From NCBI GenBank assembly GCA_016721725.1, contig JADKHN010000001.1:1736001-1800000 (forward strand): DNA of 64,000 nucleotides. The letters are read 5' to 3'. Positions 31,544 to 39,965 of this stretch are shown here, piece by piece; position 1 is the first letter of the stretch, and each line of letters opens with the position of its first letter. The notes under the pieces are model-generated. The model was given only the letters and a program-made list of their open reading frames with translations. It had not been told where the DNA came from and made no database searches. The position numbers and the translations under genes are program-made. The DNA comes from Chitinophagaceae bacterium (GTDB lineage: Bacteria > Bacteroidota > Bacteroidia > Chitinophagales > Chitinophagaceae).

Positions 31544-32578
31544 ATGCATCGCTGCCTGCAACTGGCCCGCCTTGGAGCCGGAAGGGTAGCGCCCAACCCG
31601 ATGGTCGGGGCCGTATTGGTTCATGAAGACCGGATCTTGTCCGAAGGCTTTCATGAGCGGTACGGTGAGGCTCATGCTGAAGTGAATTGTCTGAACAGGG
31701 TGTCGGATTCAGACAAGGAACTGATCTCGCGAAGTACACTATATGTCTCGCTTGAGCCCTGTTCGCATGTTGGAAAGACCCCTCCCTGCGCTGACCTCAT
31801 CATTGCCCGTCAGATCCCCCGGGTGGTGATCGGTACCGCCGACAGCTATCACGAAGTGGATGGACGGGGTATCGCCCGGCTGAAGCATGCCGGCATCGAG
31901 GTTGTCGTTGGTGTACTTGAAAAAGAATGTATCAGCCTGAATAAAAGGTTCTTCACTTTCCACCGGAAAAAAAGACCTTATGTCATTTTGAAATGGGCGC
32001 AGAGCTCGGATGGGTTGATCGCTTCTGAACAGGATGCACGGGTTCATATCAGCCATGAAACCACCAACCGCCTTGTACATCAGTGGAGAAGTGAAGAAGC
32101 TTCCATCATGATCGGTACCCGCACGGCCATGAAGGACGACCCTGAACTGACCAATCGGTTATGGAGCGGTAAGGATCCGGTCCGCATGGTCATCGACAGG
32201 GACCTGAGCCTTCCGGAATCGCTTCATATTTTCGATGGCCGCGTCAGGACCCTCCTTTTCAACGAGAAAAAAACGGGAGAAAAGAATGGAGTTCATTATA
32301 TCCGGATCAGTGAAGATGGTGATCAACTCAAACAGATCATGACGGTATTGTTTGACCTGGATCTGCAAAGCGTACTTGTGGAGGGCGGTTCAGAACTGTT
32401 GCAGTCTTTTATCCGGGCCGGCCTATGGGATGAGGCCCGCGTGATCACCAACACCCGGATGAAGATCGGCAAGGGTATCAGCGCTCCGCAATTGCCCCGG
32501 TCGGTCATGCGGGAAGAGCCGGTTCTATTGGAAGACCAGATCACCATTTATCATCCCGTTAACAACAACTCCAATTGA
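31544..32578 (+). CDS. ribD: riboflavin biosynthesis deaminase/reductase RibD
   Basis: The 344-residue bifunctional enzyme does two consecutive steps of riboflavin synthesis. The N-terminal deaminase (about 1-140) has the zinc ligands in HAEVNCLN and LEPCSHVGKTPPCADLI and begins ARLGAGRVAPNPMVGAVLV. The reductase half (about 145-344) has YVILKWAQSSDGLIA, WRSEEASIMIGTRTAMKDDPELT and a VLVEGGSELLQSFI motif. The YigZ gene overlaps its stop, suggesting coupling. No other rib genes are in the window. Confidence 0.95.
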   Translation: MHRCLQLARLGAGRVAPNPMVGAVLVHEDRILSEGFHERYGEAHAEVNCLNRVSDSDKELISRSTLYVSLEPCSHVGKTPPCADLIIARQIPRVVIGTADSYHEVDGRGIARLKHAGIEVVVGVLEKECISLNKRFFTFHRKKRPYVILKWAQSSDGLIASEQDARVHISHETTNRLVHQWRSEEASIMIGTRTAMKDDPELTNRLWSGKDPVRMVIDRDLSLPESLHIFDGRVRTLLFNEKKTGEKNGVHYIRISEDGDQLKQIMTVLFDLDLQSVLVEGGSELLQSFIRAGLWDEARVITNTRMKIGKGISAPQLPRSVMREEPVLLEDQITIYHPVNNNSN

Positions 32579-33192
32579 AAGAGAATACGGAAGCCGCTTT
32601 TTACCAGACCATCGCTCAACCCTCCACAGCGGAATTCCGTGACAGGGGCAGCAAGTTCATCGCGTATGCCTATCCCATTGAATCAACGGAAGAATTTAAA
32701 TCCTTGCTGCAGGGTTTGAAAAAGGAACATCCCAAAGCAGTGCATCATTGTTTTGCTTACCGTATCGGAACCGACGGGAATAATTTCAGGGTGAGTGACG
32801 ACGGGGAACCATCGGGTACGGCCGGCAGGCCGATCCTGGGACAGATCGACAGCAAGCAGCTGACCAATGTGCTGGTAGTGGTCGTCAGGTATTTCGGAGG
32901 TACATTACTGGGCGTTCCCGGTCTGATCAATGCGTATAAAACGGCGACCAGCCTGGCCTTGCAGGTCACACCGGTGATCCAGAAACAGGTTGAACTGAAG
33001 TACCAGATCGAATTTGATTATACGCAGATGAACGAAGTGATGATGGTATTGAAACAATTCAACTGCACCGTCATCCATAAGGAGCTCCAGTTATTCTGCC
33101 AGATCCGGGCGGGCATCCCGGTGAACCGGCTGACCGAAGTGTTGTACCGGCTGAATGAATTACAGCAGGTCAGGACGGAAAAGTGTAAATAA
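32575..33192 (+). CDS. YigZ/IMPACT family protein
   Basis: The 205-residue protein matches the bacterial YigZ family related to eukaryotic IMPACT: EFRDRGSKFIAYAYPI, AVHHCFAYRIG, VSDDGEPSGTAGRPILGQI, and VVVVRYFGGTLLGVPGLINAYKTA. The C-terminal half (about 130-205) is the second, DUF1949-like domain. The function is not settled; ribosome-related regulation is proposed. The TTG start overlaps the ribD stop (TTGA), which is consistent with translational coupling. Confidence 0.88.
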   Translation: MKENTEAAFYQTIAQPSTAEFRDRGSKFIAYAYPIESTEEFKSLLQGLKKEHPKAVHHCFAYRIGTDGNNFRVSDDGEPSGTAGRPILGQIDSKQLTNVLVVVVRYFGGTLLGVPGLINAYKTATSLALQVTPVIQKQVELKYQIEFDYTQMNEVMMVLKQFNCTVIHKELQLFCQIRAGIPVNRLTEVLYRLNELQQVRTEKCK

Positions 33193-33214
33193 TAAATAGT
33201 AATTTCCTGAAAAA

Positions 33215-33571
33215 ATGATCCCGATGGCAACCGAGAAAAAATACAAAAGCTTCTGGAGTTTCTATCCCTATTATCTGACCGAGCATGGCGATGCGAAGAA
33301 CAGGGCCCTTCATTTTATCGGTACGGCCGGACTCCTGGTCATCCTGGTGGCCGGGATCATATTGCAAAAATGGTGGATGCTGGCTTTGATCCCCGTCTGC
33401 GGTTACGGATTCGCCTGGTTCGGTCATTTCTTCATTGAAAAGAACAAGCCCGCCACTTTTACCTATCCGCTGTATAGTCTGGGTAGCGATTTCGTTATGT
33501 TTTGGCATATGATCACCGGACAGATCGGAAAGAAATTGGAAGAAGCCAAAAGAACGATCGCCGAATCATGA
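33215..33571 (+). CDS. Mpo1-like (DUF962) membrane protein
   Basis: The 118-residue protein carries the DUF962 motif: SFWSFYPYYLTEHGDAKNRALHFIGT at the front and WFGHFFIEKNKPATFTYPLYSLGSDFVMF after it, with two membrane helices between and at the end. In yeast Mpo1 the histidines support alpha-oxidation of 2-hydroxy fatty acids; here the histidines are in place, so a similar Fe-dependent dioxygenase is possible. An alternative ATG lies at 33224. MmcQ follows with a 4-bp overlap. Confidence 0.85.
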   Translation: MIPMATEKKYKSFWSFYPYYLTEHGDAKNRALHFIGTAGLLVILVAGIILQKWWMLALIPVCGYGFAWFGHFFIEKNKPATFTYPLYSLGSDFVMFWHMITGQIGKKLEEAKRTIAES

Positions 33572-33897
33572 ACGCCGAGGAAATAAGAAACTACGCCTGG
33601 CAACTGAATGATGTCACCGAAGGGTTTCCTTTTGGAGAAGATACCTTGGTCTTTAAAGTGAAGGAAAAGATCTTCCTGCTGCTTGCCCTGGATGAATCGC
33701 CCCTGCGGTTCAATGTGAAATGTGATCCGGACAAAGCGATCGAATGGCGGGAGGCCTATCCGGAAACGGTATTGCCTGGCTACCACATGAATAAGAAACA
33801 CTGGAATACCGTCATAATTGATGGCCGGCTATCCCGTAAACAGTTGGAAGAGATGATCCAGGATTCGTATCGTTTGGTGGGGAAGATCAGGTCTTGA
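33568..33897 (+). CDS. MmcQ/YjbR family protein
   Basis: From the ATG at 33568 the product has 109 residues and fits the MmcQ/YjbR family: EIRNYAWQLNDVTEGFPFGEDTLVFKV, LLALDESPLRFNVKCDPDKA and GYHMNKKHWNTVIIDGRLS. The family has a CyaY-like fold and is annotated as DNA-binding without much proof. The start overlaps the preceding stop (ATGA). A longer frame from 33502 exists but does not fit the family. Confidence 0.9.
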   Translation: MNAEEIRNYAWQLNDVTEGFPFGEDTLVFKVKEKIFLLLALDESPLRFNVKCDPDKAIEWREAYPETVLPGYHMNKKHWNTVIIDGRLSRKQLEEMIQDSYRLVGKIRS

Positions 33898-33908
33898 TTT
33901 ACCACCTC

Positions 33909-34526
33909 CTATTTCTTCGCATATTTCCAATTCCTGCTTTTACCTTCCCGCATCATTTCAATGGCGCTGCTGAGGCGTTTGTTCCGGGTATCTTCCGTTT
34001 TTGCCTCCATGACCCATTGCAGGTATTCTTTCTTATGCGAGTAAGGAAAAGCCTCAAAAGTGGCTTGGGCTTTCTTGTCTTTTTTCAGCGCCCGGGCGAA
34101 ATAGTCCGGTATCTCCAATTCCTTCCTGTCCGTGTTCTTTGGTTTGGCCGGCAATTTGATACCCCGTTCATTCAGTTTCATGGCTTCTTTGATCCAGGCG
34201 GCCAGTTTTTTATCTGAAGGAAGGTCTTTGAGCGAAGTGATCCGGCCCAGGTGCCCCATGGCTTTTTCCGACCGGGCATTTTCTGTCAGCACCGGATCCT
34301 TCATCAAGGCGGCCTTCCAGAAACCGAAGGCCATGTGTTCCTTGAAAGCGGCCATACTGCACATCATCTCTCCCTTGTAGTCGAAATGAGGGAAACTCCA
34401 TTTGATCTTCTCCTCCACATCCGGGCAGGTCTGGTGGACCAGTTCCCGGATGTGAGTGAGTATGGGTTTTGCGAAAGCGGCCGATCTCGCGATATAGTCG
34501 TCGATCGCTTTTACATTTTTTGCCAT
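33909..34526 (-). CDS. YdeI/OmpD-associated family protein (DUF1801)
   Basis: From the ATG at 34526 the product has 205 residues. The N-terminal half is DUF1801-like (IDDYIARSAAFAKPILTHIRELVHQTCPDVEEKIKWSFPHFDYKG), the C-terminal half is the bacteriocin-protection YdeI part (LEIPDYFARALKKDKKAQATFEAFPYSHKKEYLQWV and the R-K-R track ending MMREGKSRNWKYAKK). Family members are poorly understood; the YdeI name comes from a Salmonella resistance phenotype. It ends 11 bp from the convergent mmcQ-like gene. Confidence 0.85.
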   Translation of the reverse strand: MAKNVKAIDDYIARSAAFAKPILTHIRELVHQTCPDVEEKIKWSFPHFDYKGEMMCSMAAFKEHMAFGFWKAALMKDPVLTENARSEKAMGHLGRITSLKDLPSDKKLAAWIKEAMKLNERGIKLPAKPKNTDRKELEIPDYFARALKKDKKAQATFEAFPYSHKKEYLQWVMEAKTEDTRNKRLSSAIEMMREGKSRNWKYAKK

Positions 34527-34536
34527 CGGTCTCAAT

Positions 34537-34935
34537 TTAAAAACTGACCAGGTACCATTTGCCGTCCTTCTTGGTCATATTGAAGGTCTCTTCCTTGGTG
34601 CCGTCGGGGCCAAAAGTGATGCTCACTTTGGCGTTATCGCCTTCAACAACCGGTTCACCCACTACTTTTCCTTTGGAGAAATATTCTTTGAAACTCGCTT
34701 TCAGTTTGTCATCTCCATCGGTCACATCACAGACATGTTTTGAATCACCGTCTGGTTGAAGGGCATCATTGCAAAGATTCTTGAGCTGGCTGTAATCTCC
34801 GCTTGAAGCGGCGTTGAAGATCATTTCGGCAGCGCCTTTGGGAGTGGATTGATCGGCTCCGCCGCCGCCACTTTTACCCTTACAGGCGCTGAAGAATAAG
34901 GTACATACGAATGCTGCATAAAAAAGATGCTTCAT
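34537..34935 (-). CDS. small lipoprotein, DUF4878-like
   Basis: From the ATG at 34935 the product has 132 residues with a signal peptide and lipobox (LFFSACKGKSGGGG). The mature part has TPKGAAEMIFNAASSGDYSQLKNL, a cysteine pair and a C-terminal NMTKKDGKWYLVSF strand, as in DUF4878/NTF2-like lipoproteins. The role is unknown. The upstream ORF extension to 35004 does not fit a signal peptide. It lies 10 bp before the YdeI-type gene on the same strand. Confidence 0.75.
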   Translation of the reverse strand: MKHLFYAAFVCTLFFSACKGKSGGGGADQSTPKGAAEMIFNAASSGDYSQLKNLCNDALQPDGDSKHVCDVTDGDDKLKASFKEYFSKGKVVGEPVVEGDNAKVSITFGPDGTKEETFNMTKKDGKWYLVSF

Positions 34936-35022
34936 AATAAATGGTTTTGATGAATGAGAAATGGAGGATAAGATAATCAAAAAATCCATTACCTGTATGT
35001 TCAAGTCGGTAAAAAGGATGAG

Positions 35023-35772
35023 CTATTTGATCTTTTTCGCGGTACACATCCAGTCCCAGGGATAGGGCCCTTTCAGCCATTTCGGCGGCTTGTGGAACTC
35101 GGTGTTCCAGCCGTAATTGATCTTTTCGATCCGGCGTACCTCAAACCCCTCCAGGGTCAGCAGCAGTTCGAGCTCTTCCTTTAAATAATGCTTGGTGGGT
35201 ACATTATCGATATCGGTAACACCCTGTTTGATATTGTTGATCTGCAGAATGGCTTTCTTGCCGGCGGGATCCTCATCATCATGGGCATCATCCACATTCC
35301 ACCGGTTGGCGATGATATTGGTGTAGAGTTTCGATTCAAGAGAAGGGACCACCAGCACCAGGCTTCCCTCCTTTTGCAGGCAAAGGGAAAGGGATTGGAA
35401 GAAATTGATCCGTTTTTCCAGTGAATCGGTAAGGATGGCATTGATGCAGATGGCGGTATCACAGGGTGTGACGGTCAGGTCATCGGCCGACATGTCCATG
35501 CGCTCATATTCAACGTTGGTGTATTCGGGATATTTTTCTTCAGCGATCTTCAGGTTGATGGCCGAGATGTCGGCAGCGATCACCCGTTTGAATAGTGGAG
35601 ACAATACCGGGAGCCATTTGCCGATGGCGCAACCGATGTCGATGACGGTCTTTTCCGGTGAGGCCATCTCTTCAATGGCCTTCACGATGATCCCTGATTT
35701 GTCGTTGCGCAATACATCGAAGATCTCCTCGTCGTATTTTGGCGCCATGGTTTCCCAATATTTCCTGTCCAT
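35023..35772 (-). CDS. class I SAM-dependent methyltransferase
   Basis: From the ATG at 35772 the product has 249 residues: AKYDEEIFD-type start (APKYDEEIFDVLRND), motif I VIDIGCAIGKWLPVLSPLFKRVIAADIS near residue 50, and AICINAIL as motif IV. The C-terminal part (LEGFEVRRIEKINYGWNTEFHKPP) is unlike common UbiE-type enzymes. The substrate is unknown. An AACTTTTGC -7-like element lies about 20-30 bp upstream, so it may have its own promoter although it is 26 bp after DUF1543. Confidence 0.82.
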   Translation of the reverse strand: MDRKYWETMAPKYDEEIFDVLRNDKSGIIVKAIEEMASPEKTVIDIGCAIGKWLPVLSPLFKRVIAADISAINLKIAEEKYPEYTNVEYERMDMSADDLTVTPCDTAICINAILTDSLEKRINFFQSLSLCLQKEGSLVLVVPSLESKLYTNIIANRWNVDDAHDDEDPAGKKAILQINNIKQGVTDIDNVPTKHYLKEELELLLTLEGFEVRRIEKINYGWNTEFHKPPKWLKGPYPWDWMCTAKKIK

Positions 35773-35798
35773 TGCAGCGATTTGTTTTGCAGCAAAAG

Positions 35799-36365
35799 TT
35801 ACGATAAAGAACTCAATTTCACATAGCCGATATGCCACTCATCATCAGGTTGGCTGTCCGCCGCGGTTTCGATCGAAAGGGAAAAGCGGGTTTTAAGATC
35901 CTCACTCAGGATCTCCTCGATCTGGTACACGTCGTCCACATCGACACCGTATTTATCGTCGATATGCGAATTCGCCCCGGTGAATCCGGTATGTTGGTAA
36001 AAGGCGGTATCCTTGGCTTCCCGGATGGCGAAATTTTTATCTGCGGCTACGGAGAGTAGTTTATAATGGTATTCCTCCAGGTCATTGGGTTTATAACCAC
36101 CCAGATTCAGAAAGAAAAGTTTGTTTTCGGATGGGGTGTTGATGTTTGTTCTTGGAATTACCCGGATAGCAAATCCGTTCACTTTCGTCACTTCCCGCCA
36201 GGAATCGATATGCAGTTTACCGGCGGCTTCGGGCCAGAAACGGTCGAATTGAGGCAGCAGGTCATTCAATGAAGTGCCGATGCCGAAGAACACATCATGT
36301 TGTTCGGTCTGCCGCCCCGGCGGCTTGCATCCCAGCAAAACAAAAAACAGCTTTTCCTGTAACAT
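35799..36365 (-). CDS. DUF1543 domain protein
   Basis: The 188-residue protein has two DUF1543-type halves: LFFVLLGCKPPGRQTEQHDVFFGIGTSLNDL at the front and LFFLNLGGYKPNDLEEYHYKLLSVAADK from about residue 85, suggesting an internal duplication. The function of the family is unknown. It starts 4 bp after the hbd stop, so the two are probably co-transcribed. Confidence 0.85.
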   Translation of the reverse strand: MLQEKLFFVLLGCKPPGRQTEQHDVFFGIGTSLNDLLPQFDRFWPEAAGKLHIDSWREVTKVNGFAIRVIPRTNINTPSENKLFFLNLGGYKPNDLEEYHYKLLSVAADKNFAIREAKDTAFYQHTGFTGANSHIDDKYGVDVDDVYQIEEILSEDLKTRFSLSIETAADSQPDDEWHIGYVKLSSLS

Positions 36366-36369
36366 CCTG

Positions 36370-37257
36370 TTATTTGAATCGGTTACTCACCACAAGGTCC
36401 TTGCTGCCCGGGGTATATTGATAGAATCCTTCTCCGCTTTTCACGCCCAGTTTACCAGCCATGACCATATTGGCCAGCAAGGGACAGGGCGCATATTTTG
36501 AGGTTCTGAAACCTTCCTGTAACACCTGCAGGATCGCATAACAAACATCCAGCCCGATGAAGTCGGCCAGTTGCAGCGGACCCATGGGATGGGCCATGCC
36601 TAATTTCATCACGGTATCGATCTCTTCAACGCCGGCAACCCCTTCATACAGACTGTAGATCGCTTCATTGATCATAGGCATCAGGATGCGGTTGGCGATG
36701 AAACCCGGATAATCGTTCACCAGGCAGGGCACTTTGCCCAGTTGTTTGCTCAATTCAACGATGGACCCGGAGACTTCTTTACTGGTATCGTAGCCGTTGA
36801 TGATCTCTACCAGTTTCATCACCGGGACCGGGTTCATGAAGTGCATACCGATAACATGGTCGGGCCGCTTGGTCACCGCGGCGATCCTGGTGATGGAGAT
36901 GGAAGAGGTATTGGTGGCCAGGATGCAACCGGCAGGCGCTGAGATATCGACCTGCCTGAAAATATCCATTTTCAGATCGATGTTCTCCGTTGCGGCTTCC
37001 ACCACCAGTTCAGCTTGCTTGACCCCCTCAGGAATATCGGATAAAATGGAAATATGGGACAGGGTGTCTTTTTTTTGTTCTTCGCTGATGCTCCCCTTCG
37101 CGATCTGGCGGTCCAGGTTCTTGGTGATCGTGGCCATGGCCCTTTGCAATTGTGAGGGGTTTACATCGATCAGATTCACATTGAATCCGCTTTGTGCGAA
37201 TACATGGGCGATGCCGTTGCCCATGGTGCCGGCGCCGATGACGCTGATGTTTTTCAT
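36370..37257 (-). CDS. hbd: 3-hydroxybutyryl-CoA dehydrogenase
   Basis: The 295-residue enzyme oxidises or reduces 3-hydroxyacyl-CoA with NAD(P). It has ISVIGAGTMGNGIAHVFAQSGF at the Rossmann start, VVEAATENIDLKMDIF, and the family signature in HFMNPVPVMKLVEIINGYDT and DYPGFIANRILMPMINEA. Its length matches short-chain Hbd rather than fused FadB. It acts on the product of crotonyl-CoA hydration, and a glutaryl-CoA dehydrogenase gene lies directly upstream on the same strand. Confidence 0.92.
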   Translation of the reverse strand: MKNISVIGAGTMGNGIAHVFAQSGFNVNLIDVNPSQLQRAMATITKNLDRQIAKGSISEEQKKDTLSHISILSDIPEGVKQAELVVEAATENIDLKMDIFRQVDISAPAGCILATNTSSISITRIAAVTKRPDHVIGMHFMNPVPVMKLVEIINGYDTSKEVSGSIVELSKQLGKVPCLVNDYPGFIANRILMPMINEAIYSLYEGVAGVEEIDTVMKLGMAHPMGPLQLADFIGLDVCYAILQVLQEGFRTSKYAPCPLLANMVMAGKLGVKSGEGFYQYTPGSKDLVVSNRFK

Positions 37258-37275
37258 GTTGAAATGTTTTTGTTT

Positions 37276-37528
37276 GGGCTAAAGCCCGGGTTAAAAATTG
37301 CTTGATTGGACCCGGCGCTAAAGCACCGGGCAACACATAAAGCGCCAGGCAACGCACTAAAACCACGACACAATCCAAAAGGCACCGGGCAATTCAGGTG
37401 ATACCTTGCAAGGTATATTACGCCCTTCATGCGTTGCCACGCCCTTAATGCGTTGCCACGCCCTTAATGCGTTGCCACGCCCTTTAGGGCGTGGAGAAAA
37501 AAAACAAACAACTCCAGGGCTTTAGCCC
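37276..37528. repeat. cluster of palindromic repeats between hbd and gcdH
   Basis: The 253-bp stretch begins with GGGCTAAAGCCC (37276-37287) and ends with GGGCTTTAGCCC (37517-37528), reverse complements of each other. Inside are a CCCGGCGCT/AGCACCGGG stem (37310-37329), the perfect palindrome ATACCTTGCAAGGTAT (37401-37416), three 19-bp direct repeats with cores CGCCCTT and ATGCGTTGCCA (37421-37477) and the stem CCACGCCC/GGGCGTGG (37475-37494). No gene is present. Confidence 0.85.
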
Positions 37529-37538
37529 ACTAAAAAAA

Positions 37539-38723
37539 TCATTTAAAGGCATTCAACCCCGTCACATCCATCCCCGTGATGAGCAAATGGATATCATGTG
37601 TTCCTTCATAAGTGATCACGCTCTCCAGGTTCATCATATGCCTCATCACCGGGTATTCGCCGGTAATACCCATGCCGCCCAGCATCTGCCTCGCATCTCT
37701 GCAGATATTCGTGGCCACTTCACAGGCATTACGCTTGGCCATGCTCACTTGCTGGGGCGTCACTTTTCCCTGGTTCATCAAAACACCCAATCGCCAGTTC
37801 AGCAATTGTGCCTTGGTGATCTCGGTGACCATCTCGGCCAGTTTCTTTTGTTGCAGCTGAAACCCACCGATGGGCCGGCCAAATTGTATCCTCTCTTTGC
37901 TGTAGTTCAAAGCGGTATCATAGCAATCCATCGCGGCGCCGATGGCGCCCCAGGCTATTCCGTATCGCGCCTTGGTCAGGCAGCCTAATGGTCCTTTCAA
38001 TCCTTTCACATTGGGAAAGATATTCTCTTTGGGCACTCTTACATTATCGAATACCAGTTCCCCGGTCGCACTGGCCCTCAGACTCCATTTGCCATGTGTG
38101 GTAGGCGTGCTGAAACCTTCCATCCCGCGCTCTACGATCAGGCCCTGGATGTCTCCGGCCTCATTTTTGGCCCAGACCACGGCCACCTGGCTGAAAGGAG
38201 CGTTGCTGATCCACATTTTGGCCCCGTTCAGGATCACATGGTCTCCTGCATCTTTGATGTTGGTGAGCATGCTGGAGGGGTCGCTTCCGTGGTTGGGTTC
38301 GGTGAGACCGAAACAACCCAGCCATTCTCCACTGGCCAGTTTGGGCAGGTATTTTTGACGCTGCTCTTCACTGCCATATTGATAGATGGGGAACATCACC
38401 AGACTTCCTTGCACGCTGGCGGTTGAACGTACACCGCTATCACCCCTTTCCAGTTCCTGCATCATCAGACCATAACTGATATAGTCCAGTCCGCCTCCGC
38501 CGTATTGTTCCGGAATGGTCGGACCGAAGCAGCCCAGGTCGCCGAGTTGCTTCACGATCTGTTGCGGGAATTCGGCCCTCTGAGCATAATCCTCGATAAT
38601 GGGGGAGATCTCTTTTTTTACATAATTGCGTACACTTTCCCGAACGAGTTTATGTTCGTCGGTCAGCAGTTCGTCCACATTGAAATAATCCGGGGATTGA
38701 AAATTGTCGGTCTTGGCAGCCAT
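37539..38723 (-). CDS. gcdH: glutaryl-CoA dehydrogenase (acyl-CoA dehydrogenase family)
   Basis: The 394-residue flavoenzyme oxidatively decarboxylates glutaryl-CoA to crotonyl-CoA. It closely follows the human GCDH pattern: ELERGDSGVRSTASVQGSL, LLGCF-type LGCFGLTEPNHGSDPSSM, KWSLRASATGELVFD, RYGIAWGAIGA and the catalytic glutamate in ITYEGTHDIHLLITG. The Arg in SGVRS matches the carboxylate-binding residue that separates GCDH from other acyl-CoA dehydrogenases. It connects to lysine and tryptophan breakdown, and kynurenine genes lie 5 kb away. Confidence 0.94.
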   Translation of the reverse strand: MAAKTDNFQSPDYFNVDELLTDEHKLVRESVRNYVKKEISPIIEDYAQRAEFPQQIVKQLGDLGCFGPTIPEQYGGGGLDYISYGLMMQELERGDSGVRSTASVQGSLVMFPIYQYGSEEQRQKYLPKLASGEWLGCFGLTEPNHGSDPSSMLTNIKDAGDHVILNGAKMWISNAPFSQVAVVWAKNEAGDIQGLIVERGMEGFSTPTTHGKWSLRASATGELVFDNVRVPKENIFPNVKGLKGPLGCLTKARYGIAWGAIGAAMDCYDTALNYSKERIQFGRPIGGFQLQQKKLAEMVTEITKAQLLNWRLGVLMNQGKVTPQQVSMAKRNACEVATNICRDARQMLGGMGITGEYPVMRHMMNLESVITYEGTHDIHLLITGMDVTGLNAFK

Positions 38724-38834
38724 CGTTTGTAGTTAAGATTTTTCGTTTTTTCTGTTCCGGTCAGCGGTACTGTTTTGGGTCATCGTTATACCTTCAGCAC
38801 CCTGTTCAGGGTATGAAATCAGTGACCGGCACCG

Positions 38835-38842
38835 CAAAGATA
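38835..38842 (-). promoter_or_regulatory. -7 promoter element of gcdH
   Basis: The minus strand reads TATCTTTG, a perfect -7 match, predicting a 5' UTR of about 105 nt. It lies in the 440-bp spacer 38724-39163, in which I see no gene, tRNA or hairpin that stands out. Confidence 0.55.
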
Positions 38843-39163
38843 ATACCTTCAAAGGCATGAAAATCCTTGTTTTTTAGCTCTGGCTATGGCGGAATTTTTA
38901 AATCTGGCCGGTAGCCACCTTTTCCGCCTTTGTTTAAGAAAAACCTGTTTTTTTTAAGTAAAAGGTAAAATTGAATTCCAGTTTTGGATCGGTGATCCTG
39001 GGCGAACCGGGTCCCGATCACATGAAATCCAAATCAAAGGTCAAAGCCTGGTAAAGTGTATAGCCATGAATGGCAAAAGGTCTGCAAGCGATTACAGCCC
39101 TTTTGTCTTAGAGGGATGGAAGGGTAGGGAATTGAAGATCCTGGCGGCAGATAATGATCACCG

Positions 39164-39364
39164 CTAATCGTTCTTTTCCAGGATAAAGATATCCTCAACC
39201 GTTTTATTGAATACCCTGGCTATCTTGATGGCCAATACCGTGGAGGGTACGTATTTATTGGCTTCCATGGCATTGATCGTTTGCCTGCTGACAGAAACCC
39301 GGTCGGCAAGGTCTTGTTGTGTCAGTCCTTTGATGGCCCGTTCTATTTTTATGCTATTTTTCAT
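39164..39364 (-). CDS. small XRE-family transcriptional regulator
   Basis: The 66-residue protein is essentially one helix-turn-helix domain: GLTQQDLADRVSVSRQTINAMEANKYVPSTVLAIKIARVF, then a short acidic tail. It resembles small YozG/HTH-type regulators that sit next to a membrane protein of unknown role. The start overlaps the stop of the upstream membrane-protein gene by 11 bp, so they form one transcript, whose promoter has two copies of an 11-bp direct repeat. Confidence 0.9.
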   Translation of the reverse strand: MKNSIKIERAIKGLTQQDLADRVSVSRQTINAMEANKYVPSTVLAIKIARVFNKTVEDIFILEKND

Positions 39365-39830
39365 CGGGTATCGTTTTGGCGTTTCGGATCAGGATATAAT
39401 TGAATCTTACGATGAAGATGATCGGAACGGTGAACATATTGTACACCATTACATCGAGGAAAGGAGTTCCATACACGAAGAGAAAGGCCAGAAGCAATAA
39501 GATGTAACTTACACAGACCGCCCACAATAAGGAGGATAGCCTTAATTCGGCAATAAACTCGTCCTCGTTCTTTTCTTTGGAAAAGCTGACCATCAACGCG
39601 CCAATGATGAATAAGGAACCGATTACCGTATTGGTGATGTTGGTATAGGTCGCAGTAAAATACTGGTATTTTCCAAAGGGTGCGTCGGTGGCTATCGCAA
39701 ACACATTGGCATGGATCCATTCAGCGCTGAATTCATTGTAGCATAGTACCAATCCCAGGATCGTTGAAGGGATCAGGATGAACCACCCCAGTGATTTGTA
39801 CCGGTGCGGCAATAATAATTTCGTTTTCAT
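39354..39830 (-). CDS. four-helix membrane protein paired with the XRE regulator
   Basis: The 158-residue protein has four predicted membrane helices: LGWFILIPSTILGLVLCYNE, NTVIGSLFIIGALMVSF, LLWAVCVSYILLLLAFLFVYG and NMFTVPIIFIVRFNYIL. Between helices 2 and 3 is an acidic loop (SKEKNEDEFIAEL). No catalytic motif is visible. The arrangement, membrane protein plus overlapping small XRE regulator, recurs in Bacteroidota and Firmicutes; the function is unknown. Confidence 0.8.
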   Translation of the reverse strand: MKTKLLLPHRYKSLGWFILIPSTILGLVLCYNEFSAEWIHANVFAIATDAPFGKYQYFTATYTNITNTVIGSLFIIGALMVSFSKEKNEDEFIAELRLSSLLWAVCVSYILLLLAFLFVYGTPFLDVMVYNMFTVPIIFIVRFNYILIRNAKTIPDEK

Positions 39831-39846
39831 GATGATATAATTTTCT

Positions 39847-39894
39847 CAAAAGTAAAACAAACTTTACAAAAAGACAAATAAAATTTACAAAAAG
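39847..39894 (-). promoter_or_regulatory. promoter of the XRE operon with two operator-like direct repeats
   Basis: The minus strand has -33 TTTG (39875-39878), 20 bp, then a perfect -7 TACTTTTG (39847-39854), 16 bp before the ATG at 39830. Two identical 11-mers CTTTTTGTAAA (39884-39894 and 39863-39873 on the minus strand) lie 21 bp apart, two helical turns, on either side of the -33 element. This is the geometry of an autorepressor site. Confidence 0.75.
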
Positions 39895-39965
39895 TAAGAA
39901 TAACTTAACAAATTGGCATTACTACATGGACATTAGCCCTACCTTTATCTGCAAATAACAGATTC

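Noticed and set aside
38724..39163. 440-bp spacer as possible small gene or sRNA
   Set aside because: Apart from the gcdH -7 box I see no frame with a start and codon pattern, and no strong hairpin with T-run.
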